Origin: Alphaproteobacteria bacterium
GTDB taxonomy: Bacteria > Pseudomonadota > Alphaproteobacteria > Caulobacterales > Caulobacteraceae
Length of the DNA stretch: 64,000 nucleotides
NCBI GenBank assembly: GCA_018826515.1
Contig: JAHKAM010000060.1
Location: forward strand, 1 to 64,000
Direction of reading: 5' to 3'
Below the pieces are notes generated by a model. That model searched no databases. It had not been told where the DNA came from and saw only the letters and a program-made list of their open reading frames with translations. The position numbers and the translations under genes were made by a program. Below are positions 1 through 11,301 of this stretch, in pieces (the stretch's first letter is position 1; each line of letters begins with the position of its first letter).

Positions 1-608
1 ACGTCGACGCCGAGGGCGCGATAGAAGCTGCCGAACTCGATGCCGATGGCCCCCGAGCCGATGACGATGATCGATTTGGGCAGGCGTTTTGGGGCCATGG
101 CCTCGCGATAGGCCCAGATGCGCTCGCCGTCGGCCTCGAGCCCGATCTGCGGCAGGGCCCGGGCCCGGGCCCCGACCGCCAGCATGACCGTCTTGGCCTC
201 GACCGTGCGGCTGCCACCGGCCTTGAGGGCGATGACCACCTTCGGGGCGGCGCTGCCCTTTTCAAGCGTCGCGGTCCCCTCGATGACCTCGATCTTGTTC
301 TTCTTCATCAGATAGCCGACGCCGGCGTTCAGCTGTTTGGCCACGCCGCGCGAACGGGCAATGATGGCGTCGAAATCAAAGCTGACCTTGTCCGCGGACA
401 GACCGAATTCCTTAAGGTGGGACAGGCTCTCGAACTTCTCGCCCGACTTGAGCAGGGCCTTGGTCGGGATACAGCCCCAGTTGAGGCAGATGCCACCGAG
501 GTTTTCGCGCTCGACGATGGCGACCTTCAGGCCCAGCTGGGTGGCGCGGATGGCGGCGACATAGCCGCCCGGTCCCGAGCCGATGACGATGAGATCGAAT
601 TCAGCCAC
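1..608 (-). CDS. lpd: Dihydrolipoyl dehydrogenase (E3), C-terminal part off the window
   Basis: Partial gene: 202 codons are visible and it runs off the left edge. E3 reoxidises the dihydrolipoyl arm of the pyruvate dehydrogenase complex in the cytoplasm using FAD and NAD+. The N terminus has the FAD dinucleotide fold (IGSGPGGYVAA, from residue 9) and the redox-active disulphide motif CLNWGCIPTK (Cys41 and Cys46). A second dinucleotide fold (IVIGSGAIGIEFGS) begins near the edge. I chose the GTG at 608 because AAGGA lies 7 nt upstream and GTG is followed directly by AEFDLIVIGSG. It follows pdhC by 10 nt, so it is the last visible gene of the pdh operon. Confidence 0.95.
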   Translation of the reverse strand, partial: MAEFDLIVIGSGPGGYVAAIRATQLGLKVAIVERENLGGICLNWGCIPTKALLKSGEKFESLSHLKEFGLSADKVSFDFDAIIARSRGVAKQLNAGVGYLMKKNKIEVIEGTATLEKGSAAPKVVIALKAGGSRTVEAKTVMLAVGARARALPQIGLEADGERIWAYREAMAPKRLPKSIIVIGSGAIGIEFGSFYRALGVD

Positions 609-618
609 GGTGTCGTCC

Positions 619-1914
619 TTACGCCAGCATCGTCACAGGGTTTTCGATCATCGCCTTGAACACCTGCAGGAATTTCGCACCGATCGCGCCGTCGACCACG
701 CGGTGATCGCAGGTCAGGGTCACGGTCATCACCGTGGCCACGGCCAGCTGGCCATCGCGGACGACCGGGCGGGGCTCCCCTGCCCCGACGCTCATGATCG
801 CGCCCTGGGGCTCGTTGATGATCGAGGCGAAGGCTTTGATCCCGAACATGCCCAGGTTGGAGACCGAGAAGGTGCCGCCCTGGAACTCGTCCGGCTTCAG
901 CTTGCGGTCGCGGGCGCGTTTGGCGAGGTCCTTCGACTCCGTGGCAATCTGCGACAGGGTCTTGGTCTCGGCCTTGCGGATGATCGGGGTGATCAGGCCG
1001 CCGTCGATGGCCACGGCCATGGCGACATCGGCGTGATGGTGCAGGGCGATGCCCTCGGGCGAATAGCTGGCATTGGCCTCCGGTACGGCCTTCAGCGCCA
1101 TGGCCGAGGCCTTGATGATGAAGTCGTTGACCGAGACCTTGATCCCGTCCTTTTCGAGCAGGGCGTTGACCTTGACCCGCGAGGCCAGCAGGCCGTCGAT
1201 GTCACAGTCGATGGTCAGGGGGAAATGCGGCACGTCGCGGAAGCTGTCGGTCAGGCGCCGGGCGATGGCCTTGCGCATGCCGTCCAGCGGCACGAGGTCG
1301 TAGCTGCCGTCCGGAATGCCCATCTGGGCCAGGGACTGGACCTTGCGCGGCTCGGCGGTCATGGCTGGTGCGGTCGCGGGCCGGTCACCGCCCTTGCCGG
1401 CGGCCTCGATGTCGCGTTTGACGATCCGGCCGTGCGGACCGGTGCCGGTGACGGCGTTCAGGTCCAGACCGGCCTGTTCGGCCAGGCGCCGGGCCAGGGG
1501 CGAGGCGAAGACGCGCGCACCATCGGCCCGTTTGGTGGCCGGTGCGGCCTTGGCGGGTGCCTTCGCGGGCTCTGCGTCGGCATTTTCGGCTTTCGGCGTG
1601 TCAGCCTTCGTTGGCTCAGCCTTCGGCGTGTCAGCCTTGGGGGCGTCGGCCTTAGGGGCGGCGGCGGCGGTCTCGCCGTCCTGTTTCAGGCGGGCGATGG
1701 GGGTGTTGACCTTTACCCCCTCGGTGCCTTCGGCCACGAGGATTTCGGTAATCTCGCCCTCGTCGACCGCCTCGACCTCCATCGTCGCCTTGTCGGTCTC
1801 GATCTCGGCCATGACGTCACCGGCCTTGACCGAGTCGCCGACCTTCACGTGCCATTTGGAGAGGACGCCCTCCTCCATCGTCGGCGACAGGGCGGGCATC
1901 AGGATGTCGGTCAT
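619..1914 (-). CDS. pdhC: Pyruvate dehydrogenase E2, dihydrolipoamide acetyltransferase
   Basis: 431 aa core enzyme of the PDH complex; it transfers acetyl from lipoamide to CoA. There is one N-terminal lipoyl domain with the lipoylated lysine in [11 protein letters not shown] (Lys42), then a repetitive Ala/Pro/Lys linker with PKADTPKAE-like units. The peripheral-subunit binding domain lies near residues 133-170 ([19 protein letters not shown]). The catalytic domain ends with [11 protein letters not shown], giving the catalytic His404 and Asp408. Its ATG overlaps the stop of the DUF5076 gene by 4 nt, implying translational coupling. Its lipoyl domain is nearly identical to that on pdhB, a sign of duplication or gene conversion between the two. 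Confidence 0.97.
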   Translation of the reverse strand: MTDILMPALSPTMEEGVLSKWHVKVGDSVKAGDVMAEIETDKATMEVEAVDEGEITEILVAEGTEGVKVNTPIARLKQDGETAAAAPKADAPKADTPKAEPTKADTPKAENADAEPAKAPAKAAPATKRADGARVFASPLARRLAEQAGLDLNAVTGTGPHGRIVKRDIEAAGKGGDRPATAPAMTAEPRKVQSLAQMGIPDGSYDLVPLDGMRKAIARRLTDSFRDVPHFPLTIDCDIDGLLASRVKVNALLEKDGIKVSVNDFIIKASAMALKAVPEANASYSPEGIALHHHADVAMAVAIDGGLITPIIRKAETKTLSQIATESKDLAKRARDRKLKPDEFQGGTFSVSNLGMFGIKAFASIINEPQGAIMSVGAGEPRPVVRDGQLAVATVMTVTLTCDHRVVDGAIGAKFLQVFKAMIENPVTMLA

Positions 1915-2242
1915 TGGGTCTCCCCGGATGCCTCGACCTTGTCACCGGCCGCGGCGGCCGCGCGGATGCCCGCAGAGCGGTCGTGGGCCTCGGTCCAGGA
2001 CTGACGGATGGTGTCCAGCACCTCTTCCTGGTTCAGGCCCCGGCGCTCGGCATAGGCGCGCGAGAAATGCCAGGCGGCCTCGGCCAGGACGCTGCCGACC
2101 ATGCGTTCATCGTTCAGGACAGGACGCAGGATCATCTGCGGGCGATCGCCGCCCCACCAGATGCGGATCAGTTCGGAGACGTCATCGGTGCGGCCGCTTT
2201 CCAGCAGCTCGGGCGGAATCGGCAGGGCCTTGCTTTCAACAG

Positions 2243-2246
<4 letters not shown>
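1911..2246 (-). CDS. DUF5076-type small protein embedded in the pdh operon
   Basis: 111 aa protein of unknown function that I associate with DUF5076, from memory of Caulobacterales annotations. There is no signal peptide and no membrane segment, so it is probably cytoplasmic. It has a conserved-looking core ([16 protein letters not shown]) and a helical second half ([13 protein letters not shown]). It is sandwiched between pdhB and pdhC with 4-nt ATGA overlaps on both sides, so it is translated stoichiometrically with the PDH subunits. That suggests, but does not prove, an accessory role for the complex. No catalytic motif is visible. Confidence 0.8.
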
Positions 2247-3663
<1,417 letters not shown>

Positions 3664-3667
<4 letters not shown>

Positions 3668-4689
3668 GCTGAGGCCTCCACATAGACGTCGGTATAGAGC
3701 TCGGACGGGTCCGGCTCCGGACTTTCCTGGGCGAATTGAACAGCTTCGGCGACGATCGACTTGATCTCGGCGTCGATGGCCTTGAGGTCATCCTCGGTGG
3801 CGCCGGCCTGGTCGAGCAGCATTTTGACATGGTCGATCGGGTCGCGGGTCTTCTTGACCTCGTCGACCTCTTCCTTGGCGCGGTATTTGGCCGGATCGCT
3901 CATGGAATGGCCGCGATAGCGGTAGGTCTTCATCTCCAGAATGAAGGGGCCGCCGCCCTCGCGGGCGCGTTTGACCGCCTTGGACACCGCGTCGCGCACG
4001 GCCAGGACGTCCATGCCGTCGACCTGTTCGCCGGGAATGCCGAAGCTGGACCCTCGCTCGCTCAGTTGGGTCGTGGATGACGAGCGTTCGATGCTCGTGC
4101 CCATGGCGTACTGGTTGTTCTCGATGATGTAGATGGCCGGCAGCTTCCACAGCTGGGCCATGTTGAAGCTCTCATAGACCTGGCCCTGGTTGGCCGCGCC
4201 GTCGCCGAAATAGATGAAGGCCACCGAGTCATCGCCGCGGTACCGGCCGGCGAAGGCCAGACCCGTGCCCAGCGCGACCTGCGCGCCGACGATGCCGTGG
4301 CCGCCATAGAAGCCGGTGGCGGTGTCGAACATATGCATCGACCCGCCCTTGCCCTTGGACGAGCCGCCGATCCGCCCGGTCAACTCGGCCATGACCTCTT
4401 TCGGGTCCATGCCGGCGCACAGCATGTGGCCGTGGTCGCGATAGCCGGTGATGATCTTGTCATGGCCCTGTTTGACGCTCTCCTGAACGCCCACGGCCAC
4501 GGCTTCCTGACCGATGTACAGGTGGCAGAAGCCGCCGATTAGCCCCATGCCGTACAGCTGGCCCGCGCGCTCCTCGAAGCGGCGGATCAGCACCATCTCG
4601 CGATAGAAGCGCAGCAGATCCTCCTTCGAGGCCGCCGGCGTGTTCGGAATTTTCTTGGACGCTGTCTTTGCGGCGGGGGCTTTCGCCAT
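3664..4689 (-). CDS. pdhA: Pyruvate dehydrogenase E1 component, alpha subunit
   Basis: 341 aa, the usual length for the alpha chain of the heterotetrameric E1. It binds thiamine diphosphate through the motif GDGAANQG followed by NNQYAMGT. The phosphorylation-loop region [15 protein letters not shown] is intact, as is the substrate segment GSMHMFD. The N terminus is a short Ala/Lys-rich extension ([12 protein letters not shown]). ATG at 4689 is preceded by GGGAG at 7 nt. It is the first pdh gene after ftsB (112-nt gap, so a promoter could lie there) and overlaps the pdhB GTG start. Confidence 0.97.
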
Positions 4690-4801
4690 CCGTCATCTCC
4701 CGGCTGGCCCCCGGCATCAGAGGCTCTTGTCGTTACGGTAAGGGGCTTTAGCAGCCTTCGTTCCCGAAAGGCAAAGCCGCCTCAGACCCTGTAACGAAAG
4801 T

Positions 4802-5131
4802 TCACGCCGCCGGCGCGGACGTCCTGGGCGGAACCGGAGCCGAGACCCGGATGACATAGTCGCGCGGATCGGCGAAGCCGAGCACCGCGCGCGCCCGCTC
4901 TTCCAGCAGATCGCGGGACAGGCTGTCTGTGCGCAGATAGCGGACCCGGACCTCGAGGTCCCGGCGTTGTTCCAGAATGCCGGCCAGCTGGGCCTCGCGC
5001 CGGACCATCAGGGCGTCCCGCTCATGCCCGCTCAGCAGGCCGCGCTGCCCCGTCAGGGCCTGAACGCCCAGATAGACGACAAGCAACAGGAGGATGGCGG
5101 AGGGAAAATACGGCTTCATCCGTTCGGGCAC
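4802..5131 (-). CDS. ftsB: Septum formation initiator, FtsB/DivIC family
   Basis: 109 aa single-pass membrane protein of the divisome. The N terminus has a membrane helix (YFPSAILLLLVVYLGVQAL), then a short linker and a coiled coil rich in Arg/Glu/Leu (REAQLAGILEQRRDLEVRVR), ending with the family-typical region containing ARAVLGFADPRDYVIR. I chose GTG at 5131 because AAGGAG sits 8 nt upstream. The ATG at 5119 is too far from that site. Placement between eno and pdhA is the usual alphaproteobacterial order, which supports the assignment. Confidence 0.88.
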   Translation of the reverse strand: MPERMKPYFPSAILLLLVVYLGVQALTGQRGLLSGHERDALMVRREAQLAGILEQRRDLEVRVRYLRTDSLSRDLLEERARAVLGFADPRDYVIRVSAPVPPRTSAPAA

Positions 5132-5509
5132 TACAGACGCTCCTTCTGAGCGTGGACTCTTGATCAATGAATCCTGACCGAAAATGCCTAACGAACCGTA
5201 GCTTGGCGGTAAGATTTGGCGCCGCGCCAACGAGAAACTTCGGCCGGATGGTTCGTCACAACGGACCCAACGAATTCACAAAGGACACGACGGGACTCCG
5301 GCGCGGACGGGCCGGCGTTCTGTTGCGCGTGGCCTGAGATCGCGGCGTACGCCGCATTGATCCGATGCACGGCGTATGCCGCAGTTTCTCAACGCGCATT
5401 GACGACGGGTCCGCTCCGCACAGGACCCCCGTCGTGTCCTTTGTGAATTCGCTGTGTTCGTCGTGATGAACCAACAGTGGCGAGGCGAGATTACACCCGC
5501 GCGGACACG
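5132..5509. other. Gene-free stretch between ftsB and eno
   Basis: 378 bp without a convincing gene. Short open frames here lack ribosome binding sites and recognisable protein features. The first 100 bp would carry the ftsB leader; the rest is dominated by the inverted-repeat element at 5250-5472. No T-rich terminator follows the eno stop at 5510 on the minus strand, so the large hairpin itself may serve as the 3' structure of the eno transcript. Confidence 0.7.
5250..5472. repeat. Long inverted repeat (about 45-bp arms, 133-bp interior)
   Basis: The 24-bp segments at 5271-5294 (CGAATTCACAAAGGACACGA...) and 5428-5451 are perfect reverse complements. The similarity continues outward imperfectly for about 21 bp (GGTTCGTCAC against GGTTCATCAC). 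The interior contains a perfect 14-bp palindrome, GCGGCGTACGCCGC (5342-5355), and a near copy at 5370-5381. The phrase TTCACAAAGGACACGA resembles a repeat style seen dispersed in many bacterial genomes. It could be a MITE-like element or a long-stem RNA; no transposase is nearby. Confidence 0.85.
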
Positions 5510-6805
<1,296 letters not shown>

Positions 6806-6868
6806 TCAGGGAAGTCGGCGGGGTTTAGCGCAGCCCCCGCCGAATCGCCAACCTTCAGGCCGCCGGGG

Positions 6869-7480
6869 TCATGAGCAGCCTTCAACCAGCTGGATCGCCG
6901 GTCCGCCCACATGGACCATCCCGACCTCGCCCTCGGCGTTGATCTCGTAGCGAACGCCTCGCGCCGCCGCATCCTCGACATAGACGTCGGGCGTGGCGGG
7001 CCCGCCGGAGGCCCAGACAAAGATGTCTTCGGCCGGGGCCGAGACATATTTGTGCGGTCGCGATGCGGCGTCGGCGCCGTAGGCCGCCTTGATCGCCGCG
7101 GCGGCATCTCCCACGCCGAAGCCGCGATCGGTTTCCAGGGTCGCGGGCTCGGCGACGGAGATCCGGGTCAGGACGCCGTCCTGGATCATGACCAGCAGGC
7201 CGTCCGGCGCGCGCTCGGGCCGCCACTGGTCGCAGACCTCGGGCTCCGCGCCGCCGACCGCTCCCGGATTGCTGTCAGGGCCCAGCGCCGCCTCGACCTC
7301 GGCCCTGGTCATGCCGATGCGCAGCGGACCCCAGCCCTGGGCCGTCAGGGCGTTGGCGTCGACGGGGGTGGCGGGGGCCGCCGGCGGCGCGGCCGGGGCG
7401 GCCGGAGCCGGCTCGGAGTCCGGCGCGCCGCAGGCGGCCAGCATCAGGACGGCGGAGGTCAGCAACAGGGGACGGATCAT
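6869..7480 (-). CDS. Putative lipoprotein with SmpA/OmlA-like motif
   Basis: 203 aa predicted lipoprotein of unknown function. It has a short hydrophobic signal with lipobox LAAC (Cys17), then a Pro/Ala-rich spacer. A segment reading WGPLRIGMTRAEVEAALG resembles the start of SmpA/OmlA (BamE)-like domains, and the rest is a soluble domain with DRGFGVGDAAAAIKAAYG. I chose ATG at 7480 because GAGGAG lies 7 nt upstream and the signal peptide begins there; an in-frame extension upstream has no such support. It sits between eno and rpmF and is probably anchored to the inner or outer membrane. Confidence 0.75.
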   Translation of the reverse strand: MIRPLLLTSAVLMLAACGAPDSEPAPAAPAAPPAAPATPVDANALTAQGWGPLRIGMTRAEVEAALGPDSNPGAVGGAEPEVCDQWRPERAPDGLLVMIQDGVLTRISVAEPATLETDRGFGVGDAAAAIKAAYGADAASRPHKYVSAPAEDIFVWASGGPATPDVYVEDAAARGVRYEINAEGEVGMVHVGGPAIQLVEGCS

Positions 7481-7515
7481 CGGGCGACTCCTCGGGTTCG
7501 AAGCCACAACGCATG

Positions 7516-7542
7516 AAAACGGCGCGCGGTGAACCGCGCGCC
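7516..7542 (-). terminator. Intrinsic terminator downstream of rpmF
   Basis: On the minus strand a 9-bp perfect stem, GGCGCGCGG/CCGCGCGCC, with a 4-nt loop is followed directly by GTTTTC. It lies 33 nt past the rpmF stop and before the lipoprotein start, as expected for a Rho-independent terminator, though the U run is short. Confidence 0.75.
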
Positions 7543-7574
7543 GACATTCAGTCGAAAACCGGGTCTGGAGAGAC

Positions 7575-7757
7575 CTAGTCTTCCTTGGGCGTCAGGACCT
7601 GGCGGCCCCGATAGGTGCCGGTCTTCAGGTCGATGTGGTGCGAGCGACGCAGCTCGCCCGTGTCCTTGTCCTCGACGTGCGGGTTGGAGCCCAGCGAGTC
7701 GTGCGAGCGGCGCATGTTGCGACGCGAGGGCGATACTTTGCGCTTCGGAACGGCCAT
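7575..7757 (-). CDS. rpmF: 50S ribosomal protein L32
   Basis: 60 aa, the usual size for bL32. The start [20 protein letters not shown] is the family signature and the C terminus reads [15 protein letters not shown]. The zinc-binding cysteine pairs found in some L32 proteins are absent, so this is the cysteine-free form common in alphaproteobacteria. It is followed by a terminator-like hairpin at 7516-7542. A GNAT gene lies upstream on the same strand with a 110-nt gap that can hold its own promoter. Confidence 0.96.
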   Translation of the reverse strand: MAVPKRKVSPSRRNMRRSHDSLGSNPHVEDKDTGELRRSHHIDLKTGTYRGRQVLTPKED

Positions 7758-7867
7758 GTCCGTCTCAATCTTCTCAAGGGTGGCGCCGGCGGAGGCGCGA
7801 AAACAACAGCGGCGGCCCGAAAGAGCCGCCTGCGAGGGCGGGCTTATGCCTCAACCCGGGCCGGAGT

Positions 7868-8395
7868 TCAAGCGGGAGCTTGTCCGGTTCTCTTCGCCGC
7901 CCGATCCGAGCGCGACAGCGCGTAATAGAGGCTGTCCTTCCACTCGCCGCCGACGTTCCAGGTTCGCTCGCCCGAACCGGTCCCGACGAAGCCCAGCCGC
8001 TCCAGCAAGCGAATCGAGGCGGCGTTCTCGGGATCGACGTCGGCCGTCAGGGTCTCGACATCATGGACGCCGAAGACGTGGTCGACAGCCGCCGCCGCGG
8101 CCTCCGCCGCCAACCCCTGCCCCCAGGCGTCGGGATGCAGGATGTAGCCAATGTCGGGCATGACATAGAAGCCGGCCTTGCCGATCACCCGGCCGTTCAG
8201 CTCGATGACGAAGTCCGGATGGTCGGGGCCGTTGGCGATCATGTCGTCCATCCAGGCCCTCGTCTGCTCAAGCGTCTCGTGCGGCGGCGTCGACCACCAG
8301 CGGGTGGCGCGCGGGTCCGACAGGACGGCGTGCATGGCCTCCAGATCGTCCGGCCGGGCGGAGCGCAGGATCAGGCGGGAGGTGACGATTTCCAT
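7868..8395 (-). CDS. GNAT family N-acetyltransferase (RimJ/RimL-like)
   Basis: 175 aa. It begins TSRLILRSARPDDLEAM, typical of the RimJ/RimL branch of GNAT enzymes, and has the acetyl-CoA binding region [19 protein letters not shown] followed by VDPENAASIRLLERLGF. It probably acetylates an amino group of a protein or small molecule; the substrate cannot be read from sequence. ATG at 8395. It is transcribed toward rpmF and diverges from the thioredoxin-ccdA pair across 137 nt. Confidence 0.88.
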   Translation of the reverse strand: MEIVTSRLILRSARPDDLEAMHAVLSDPRATRWWSTPPHETLEQTRAWMDDMIANGPDHPDFVIELNGRVIGKAGFYVMPDIGYILHPDAWGQGLAAEAAAAAVDHVFGVHDVETLTADVDPENAASIRLLERLGFVGTGSGERTWNVGGEWKDSLYYALSRSDRAAKRTGQAPA

Positions 8396-8532
8396 TTCGC
8401 CGTTTCAGTAGCGCGCGGTCCGCCGCCGGCCAAGCCAGGGCCGGCCGATGTAACCTCGCGCCGGTCGCCCGCGAATAGGCAGGGACCGGAACCGCCAGCG
8501 ATTCCGTCCCACCAACATACGGAAAGCCCGCC

Positions 8533-8943
8533 ATGAACCGTCGCCAACTCTTCGCCGCCAGCGTGGCCGGGCTCAGCCTGTTCTCCGCCGCCGCCGCCCT
8601 GGCGCTTGCGCCGGCCGCCACGCCGGGCCCGGTGGCCTTTGACCGCGCCGCCTTCGAACAGGCCCAGGCCGCCGACAAGCGTATCCTCGTCGATATCTGG
8701 GCGCCGTGGTGCCCGACCTGCCGAGCCCAGGAGCCGATCATCAGCCGTGTCGCCGCCGCGCGCGGCAATGAGGACCTGATCGTCTTCCGGGTCCATTTCG
8801 ACGACCAGAAGGCCGAGGTGCGGCGCTTCGGGGCCCAGCGTCAGTCGACCCTGATCGCCTATCGCGGAAGCCGCGAGACGGCCCGTTCGGTGGCCGACAC
8901 CAATCCGGACCGCATCGCCGCCCTCGTTGCGTCGACCCGCTGA
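8533..8943 (+). CDS. Exported thioredoxin-fold protein
   Basis: 136 aa. The N terminus (NRRQLFAASVAGLSLFSAAA) is a signal sequence with a twin-arginine-like RRQLF motif, so export by Tat or Sec is expected. The mature domain carries the redox motif WAPWCPTC with two cysteines and ends with ADTNPDRIAALVA. It is likely a periplasmic thiol reductase or donor. It lies 3 nt upstream of a CcdA-type membrane protein, which would pass electrons from cytoplasmic thioredoxin to it. Together they look like a split, minimal version of DsbD. The target (cytochrome c, copper protein or other) is unknown. Confidence 0.85.
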   Translation: MNRRQLFAASVAGLSLFSAAAALALAPAATPGPVAFDRAAFEQAQAADKRILVDIWAPWCPTCRAQEPIISRVAAARGNEDLIVFRVHFDDQKAEVRRFGAQRQSTLIAYRGSRETARSVADTNPDRIAALVASTR

Positions 8944-8946
8944 TCC

Positions 8947-9672
8947 ATGGGGATCGACCTGAACCTGACCCTGGCCTTCGTGGCCGGAGTCCTGACCATG
9001 CTGTCACCCTGCGTCCTGCCGCTGCTGCCGATCGTACTGGGCGCCGCGCAGTCAGATCACAGGCTCGGACCGGCGGCCCTTGGACTCGGGCTGGCGCTGA
9101 GCTTCACCCTCGTCGGCCTGTTCGTCGCAACCATCGGATTCGCGATCGGCCTTGACGGCGACCTGTTCCGCACGATCGGCGGGACCATCATGATCGGGAT
9201 CGGCGCCGTGCTGGTCATCCCCGCGGCGCAACGCGGCCTGGCGAACGCCGGCGGTCCGTTGACCGGGTGGGCCCACGGACCGATGCGGCGGCTGGAGGAG
9301 AAGGGACCGGTCGGCCAGTTGGCCATGGGTCTGCTGCTGGGTGTGGTCTGGGCTCCCTGCGTCGGGCCGACGCTCGGGGCGGCTTCGGTTCTCGCCGCCC
9401 GGGGCGAAAGCCTTGGCCTGGTCTTCCTGACCATGCTGGTCTTCGGAATCGGGGCGGCCCTGCCGCTGGTGCTCATCGGCCTTGCGTCGCGGCCGCTGCT
9501 TGCCCGGCTGCGGGGAAGACTGGCCGGCGCCGGCCGGGTCGGCAAGGGTGTGCTCGGCGGCCTGCTGCTGGTGATGGGCCTTCTGATCGTCAGCGGCCTG
9601 GACCGAAGCCTGGAGACCTGGCTGATCGATATCTCTCCCGTGTGGCTGACCGAACTGACCACGCGCTACTGA
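8947..9672 (+). CDS. CcdA/DsbD-family transmembrane electron transporter
   Basis: 241 aa integral membrane protein with about six hydrophobic helices. The two family cysteines sit in LSPCVLPLLPIVLGAA (TM1) and WAPCVGPTLGAA (TM4), related by the internal pseudo-symmetry typical of CcdA. It carries reducing equivalents across the inner membrane. It starts 3 nt after the thioredoxin-like gene, so the two are one operon. Its last 7 nt overlap the 3' end of the convergent GNAT gene. Confidence 0.9.
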   Translation: MGIDLNLTLAFVAGVLTMLSPCVLPLLPIVLGAAQSDHRLGPAALGLGLALSFTLVGLFVATIGFAIGLDGDLFRTIGGTIMIGIGAVLVIPAAQRGLANAGGPLTGWAHGPMRRLEEKGPVGQLAMGLLLGVVWAPCVGPTLGAASVLAARGESLGLVFLTMLVFGIGAALPLVLIGLASRPLLARLRGRLAGAGRVGKGVLGGLLLVMGLLIVSGLDRSLETWLIDISPVWLTELTTRY

Positions 9673-10196
9673 AGCGGACGCTCCATGACGACGAAATGCA
9701 GGTCGTCACGCAGGGGCAGGCCGAACCTCGGATTGCCATAGGGGAACGGCAGGGTGTCGCCGGTCCGGCGGTAGCCCAGCCGCTCATACCAGGCGATCAG
9801 CGTTTCGCGCTGCGGGAACACGGAGATGCGCACCCGGCGGGCCGCAAAGCGGTCGGCCAGCGCGGCGTGCGCGGCCTCGACCAGCCGGCGGCCCAGCCCC
9901 CCGCCCTGCAGCGTCGGGCGGATCGACAGCATGCCGAAATAGCCGGTCCCCTCGCCGCGGTCGGCGATCAGCACGCAGCCGACGAGCTCATCGCCGCGCC
10001 ATGCGGTCAGCAGGCCCTGTTTCGGATCGGCGAGGATGTCGGCGAGGTCGTCGGGGTCGGTGCGCTGGCCATCCAGGAGGTCGGCCTCGGTGGTCCAGCC
10101 CGCGCGCGAGGCTTCCCCCCGATAGGCGCTCTCGATCAGCCGGTGCAGGGCCGGGATGTCGGCCGTCGTGGCGTCGCGGATGGCGAACTCAGTCAT
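9666..10196 (-). CDS. GNAT family N-acetyltransferase
   Basis: 176 aa. It starts TEFAIRDATTADIPALHRL, has the acetyl-CoA signature region SIRPTLQGGGLGRRLVEAAH, and ends with IAWYERLGYRRTGDTLPFPY, all standard for GNAT folds. The substrate is unknown. I chose ATG at 10196, which overlaps the stop of the upstream oxidoreductase by 8 nt; upstream in-frame extension is unlikely. The two genes are co-transcribed, but I see no direct functional link. Confidence 0.87.
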   Translation of the reverse strand: MTEFAIRDATTADIPALHRLIESAYRGEASRAGWTTEADLLDGQRTDPDDLADILADPKQGLLTAWRGDELVGCVLIADRGEGTGYFGMLSIRPTLQGGGLGRRLVEAAHAALADRFAARRVRISVFPQRETLIAWYERLGYRRTGDTLPFPYGNPRFGLPLRDDLHFVVMERPLQ

Positions 10197-11301
10197 GGGC
10201 CAGCATTTCGCTGACCGCCTCGCCGATCGCAAGGGAGCTGGTCAGGCCGGGGCTTTCGATGCCGAACAGGGCGACCAGACCGTCGAGGCCGTGGACCTCG
10301 CGGCCGTGCAGCTGGAAGTCGGGCTGCGGCTCGCCCGGCCCGTGCAGCTTGGGCCGGATGCCGGCATAGTCCGGCGTCAGGGCCCCTTCGGGCAGGCCGG
10401 GCCAGAAGCGGCGGATGTAGCGGGCGAACTCTTCGACCTTGGCCGGATCGACCGAATAGTCCTCGGTTTCGACATAGACGAGGTCGGGGCCGAACACCGC
10501 CTGGTCGCCGAGGTCCTTGCGGTAGTGGGTGCCCAGCGCGCCGGGGATCGGCGGCGGATAAATCAGCCGCTCGAACGGGGCCTTGCCGGTCAGGCGGAAA
10601 TAGACGCCCTTGCCGAAATGGCCGGCCGGGATGCGGTCGGCGGAATAGCCCTCGATCCGGGACGCAACCGCCTGCGCGCCGAGACCGGGCGCCGTGACCA
10701 GCAGCCGGGTGGTCAGGGTCGCCCCGCCCTCCCCGCCCGCGGTGATCGTGAAGCCGCCGCCGGCCAGAGGCGTCGCACGTTCGAAGGGGGTGGAGACGAC
10801 GACCGAGCCGCCCGCCTCCCCGATCTCCCCCTCGAGGGCCAGCATATAGCCGTGGCTGTCGAACACGCCGCTCTCGGGCGAGAGGATGGCGGCATAGGCG
10901 TTGAGCCCCGGCTCGAGGCCGCGGGCCTGGTCGCCGGTCAGGTGTTCGAGGCCCTCGACGCCGTTGTCGGTCGCCTGACGGAAGATCGCCTCGATCCGTT
11001 CGACCTCGGCCGCCTCCGTGGCCACGACGAGTTTGCCGCATTTGCGGAAATCGACCTTGCGGCTTTCGAGGAAGGCGTAGAGCCGTCGCCGACCCTCGAC
11101 GCAGAACCGGGCCTTCAGCGAGCCGGTGGGATAGTAGAGGCCGCCGTGGATGACCTCGGAGTTGCGAGAGGAGACGCCCTGGCCGATGTGAGGCTCCTTC
11201 TCCAGCACCAGCACCGAAAGGCCCCGCTTCGCCAGAGCCCGGCCGCAGGCGAGGCCGACCGCGCCGGCGCCCACCACCGTTGCGTCGAAGTCGAAGCTCA
11301 C
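10189..11301 (-). CDS. FAD-dependent oxidoreductase, L-2-hydroxyglutarate oxidase-like
   Basis: 370 aa. The N-terminal Rossmann fold reads DATVVGAGAVGLACGRALA. HIGQGVSSRNSEVIHGGLYY is characteristic of the L-2-hydroxyglutarate dehydrogenase/oxidase (LhgO/L2HGDH) branch of the DAO family. The C-terminal part has IRPKLHGPG and FGIESPGLTSSLAIGE, also typical. It probably oxidises an L-2-hydroxyacid and feeds electrons to oxygen or quinone. I chose GTG at 11301 because it overlaps the upstream stop as GTGA and gives SFDFDATVVGAG directly. Confidence 0.85.
   Translation of the reverse strand: MSFDFDATVVGAGAVGLACGRALAKRGLSVLVLEKEPHIGQGVSSRNSEVIHGGLYYPTGSLKARFCVEGRRRLYAFLESRKVDFRKCGKLVVATEAAEVERIEAIFRQATDNGVEGLEHLTGDQARGLEPGLNAYAAILSPESGVFDSHGYMLALEGEIGEAGGSVVVSTPFERATPLAGGGFTITAGGEGGATLTTRLLVTAPGLGAQAVASRIEGYSADRIPAGHFGKGVYFRLTGKAPFERLIYPPPIPGALGTHYRKDLGDQAVFGPDLVYVETEDYSVDPAKVEEFARYIRRFWPGLPEGALTPDYAGIRPKLHGPGEPQPDFQLHGREVHGLDGLVALFGIESPGLTSSLAIGEAVSEMLAHD

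Noticed and set aside
583-2004. Long open frame on the plus strand opposite pdhC
   Set aside because: It is a shadow of the high-GC pdhC coding sequence; its translation has no recognisable domain and the minus-strand E2 motifs are unambiguous.
5216-5474. Short open frames inside the inverted-repeat region
   Set aside because: They follow from the palindromic DNA on both strands and have no ribosome binding site or protein signature.
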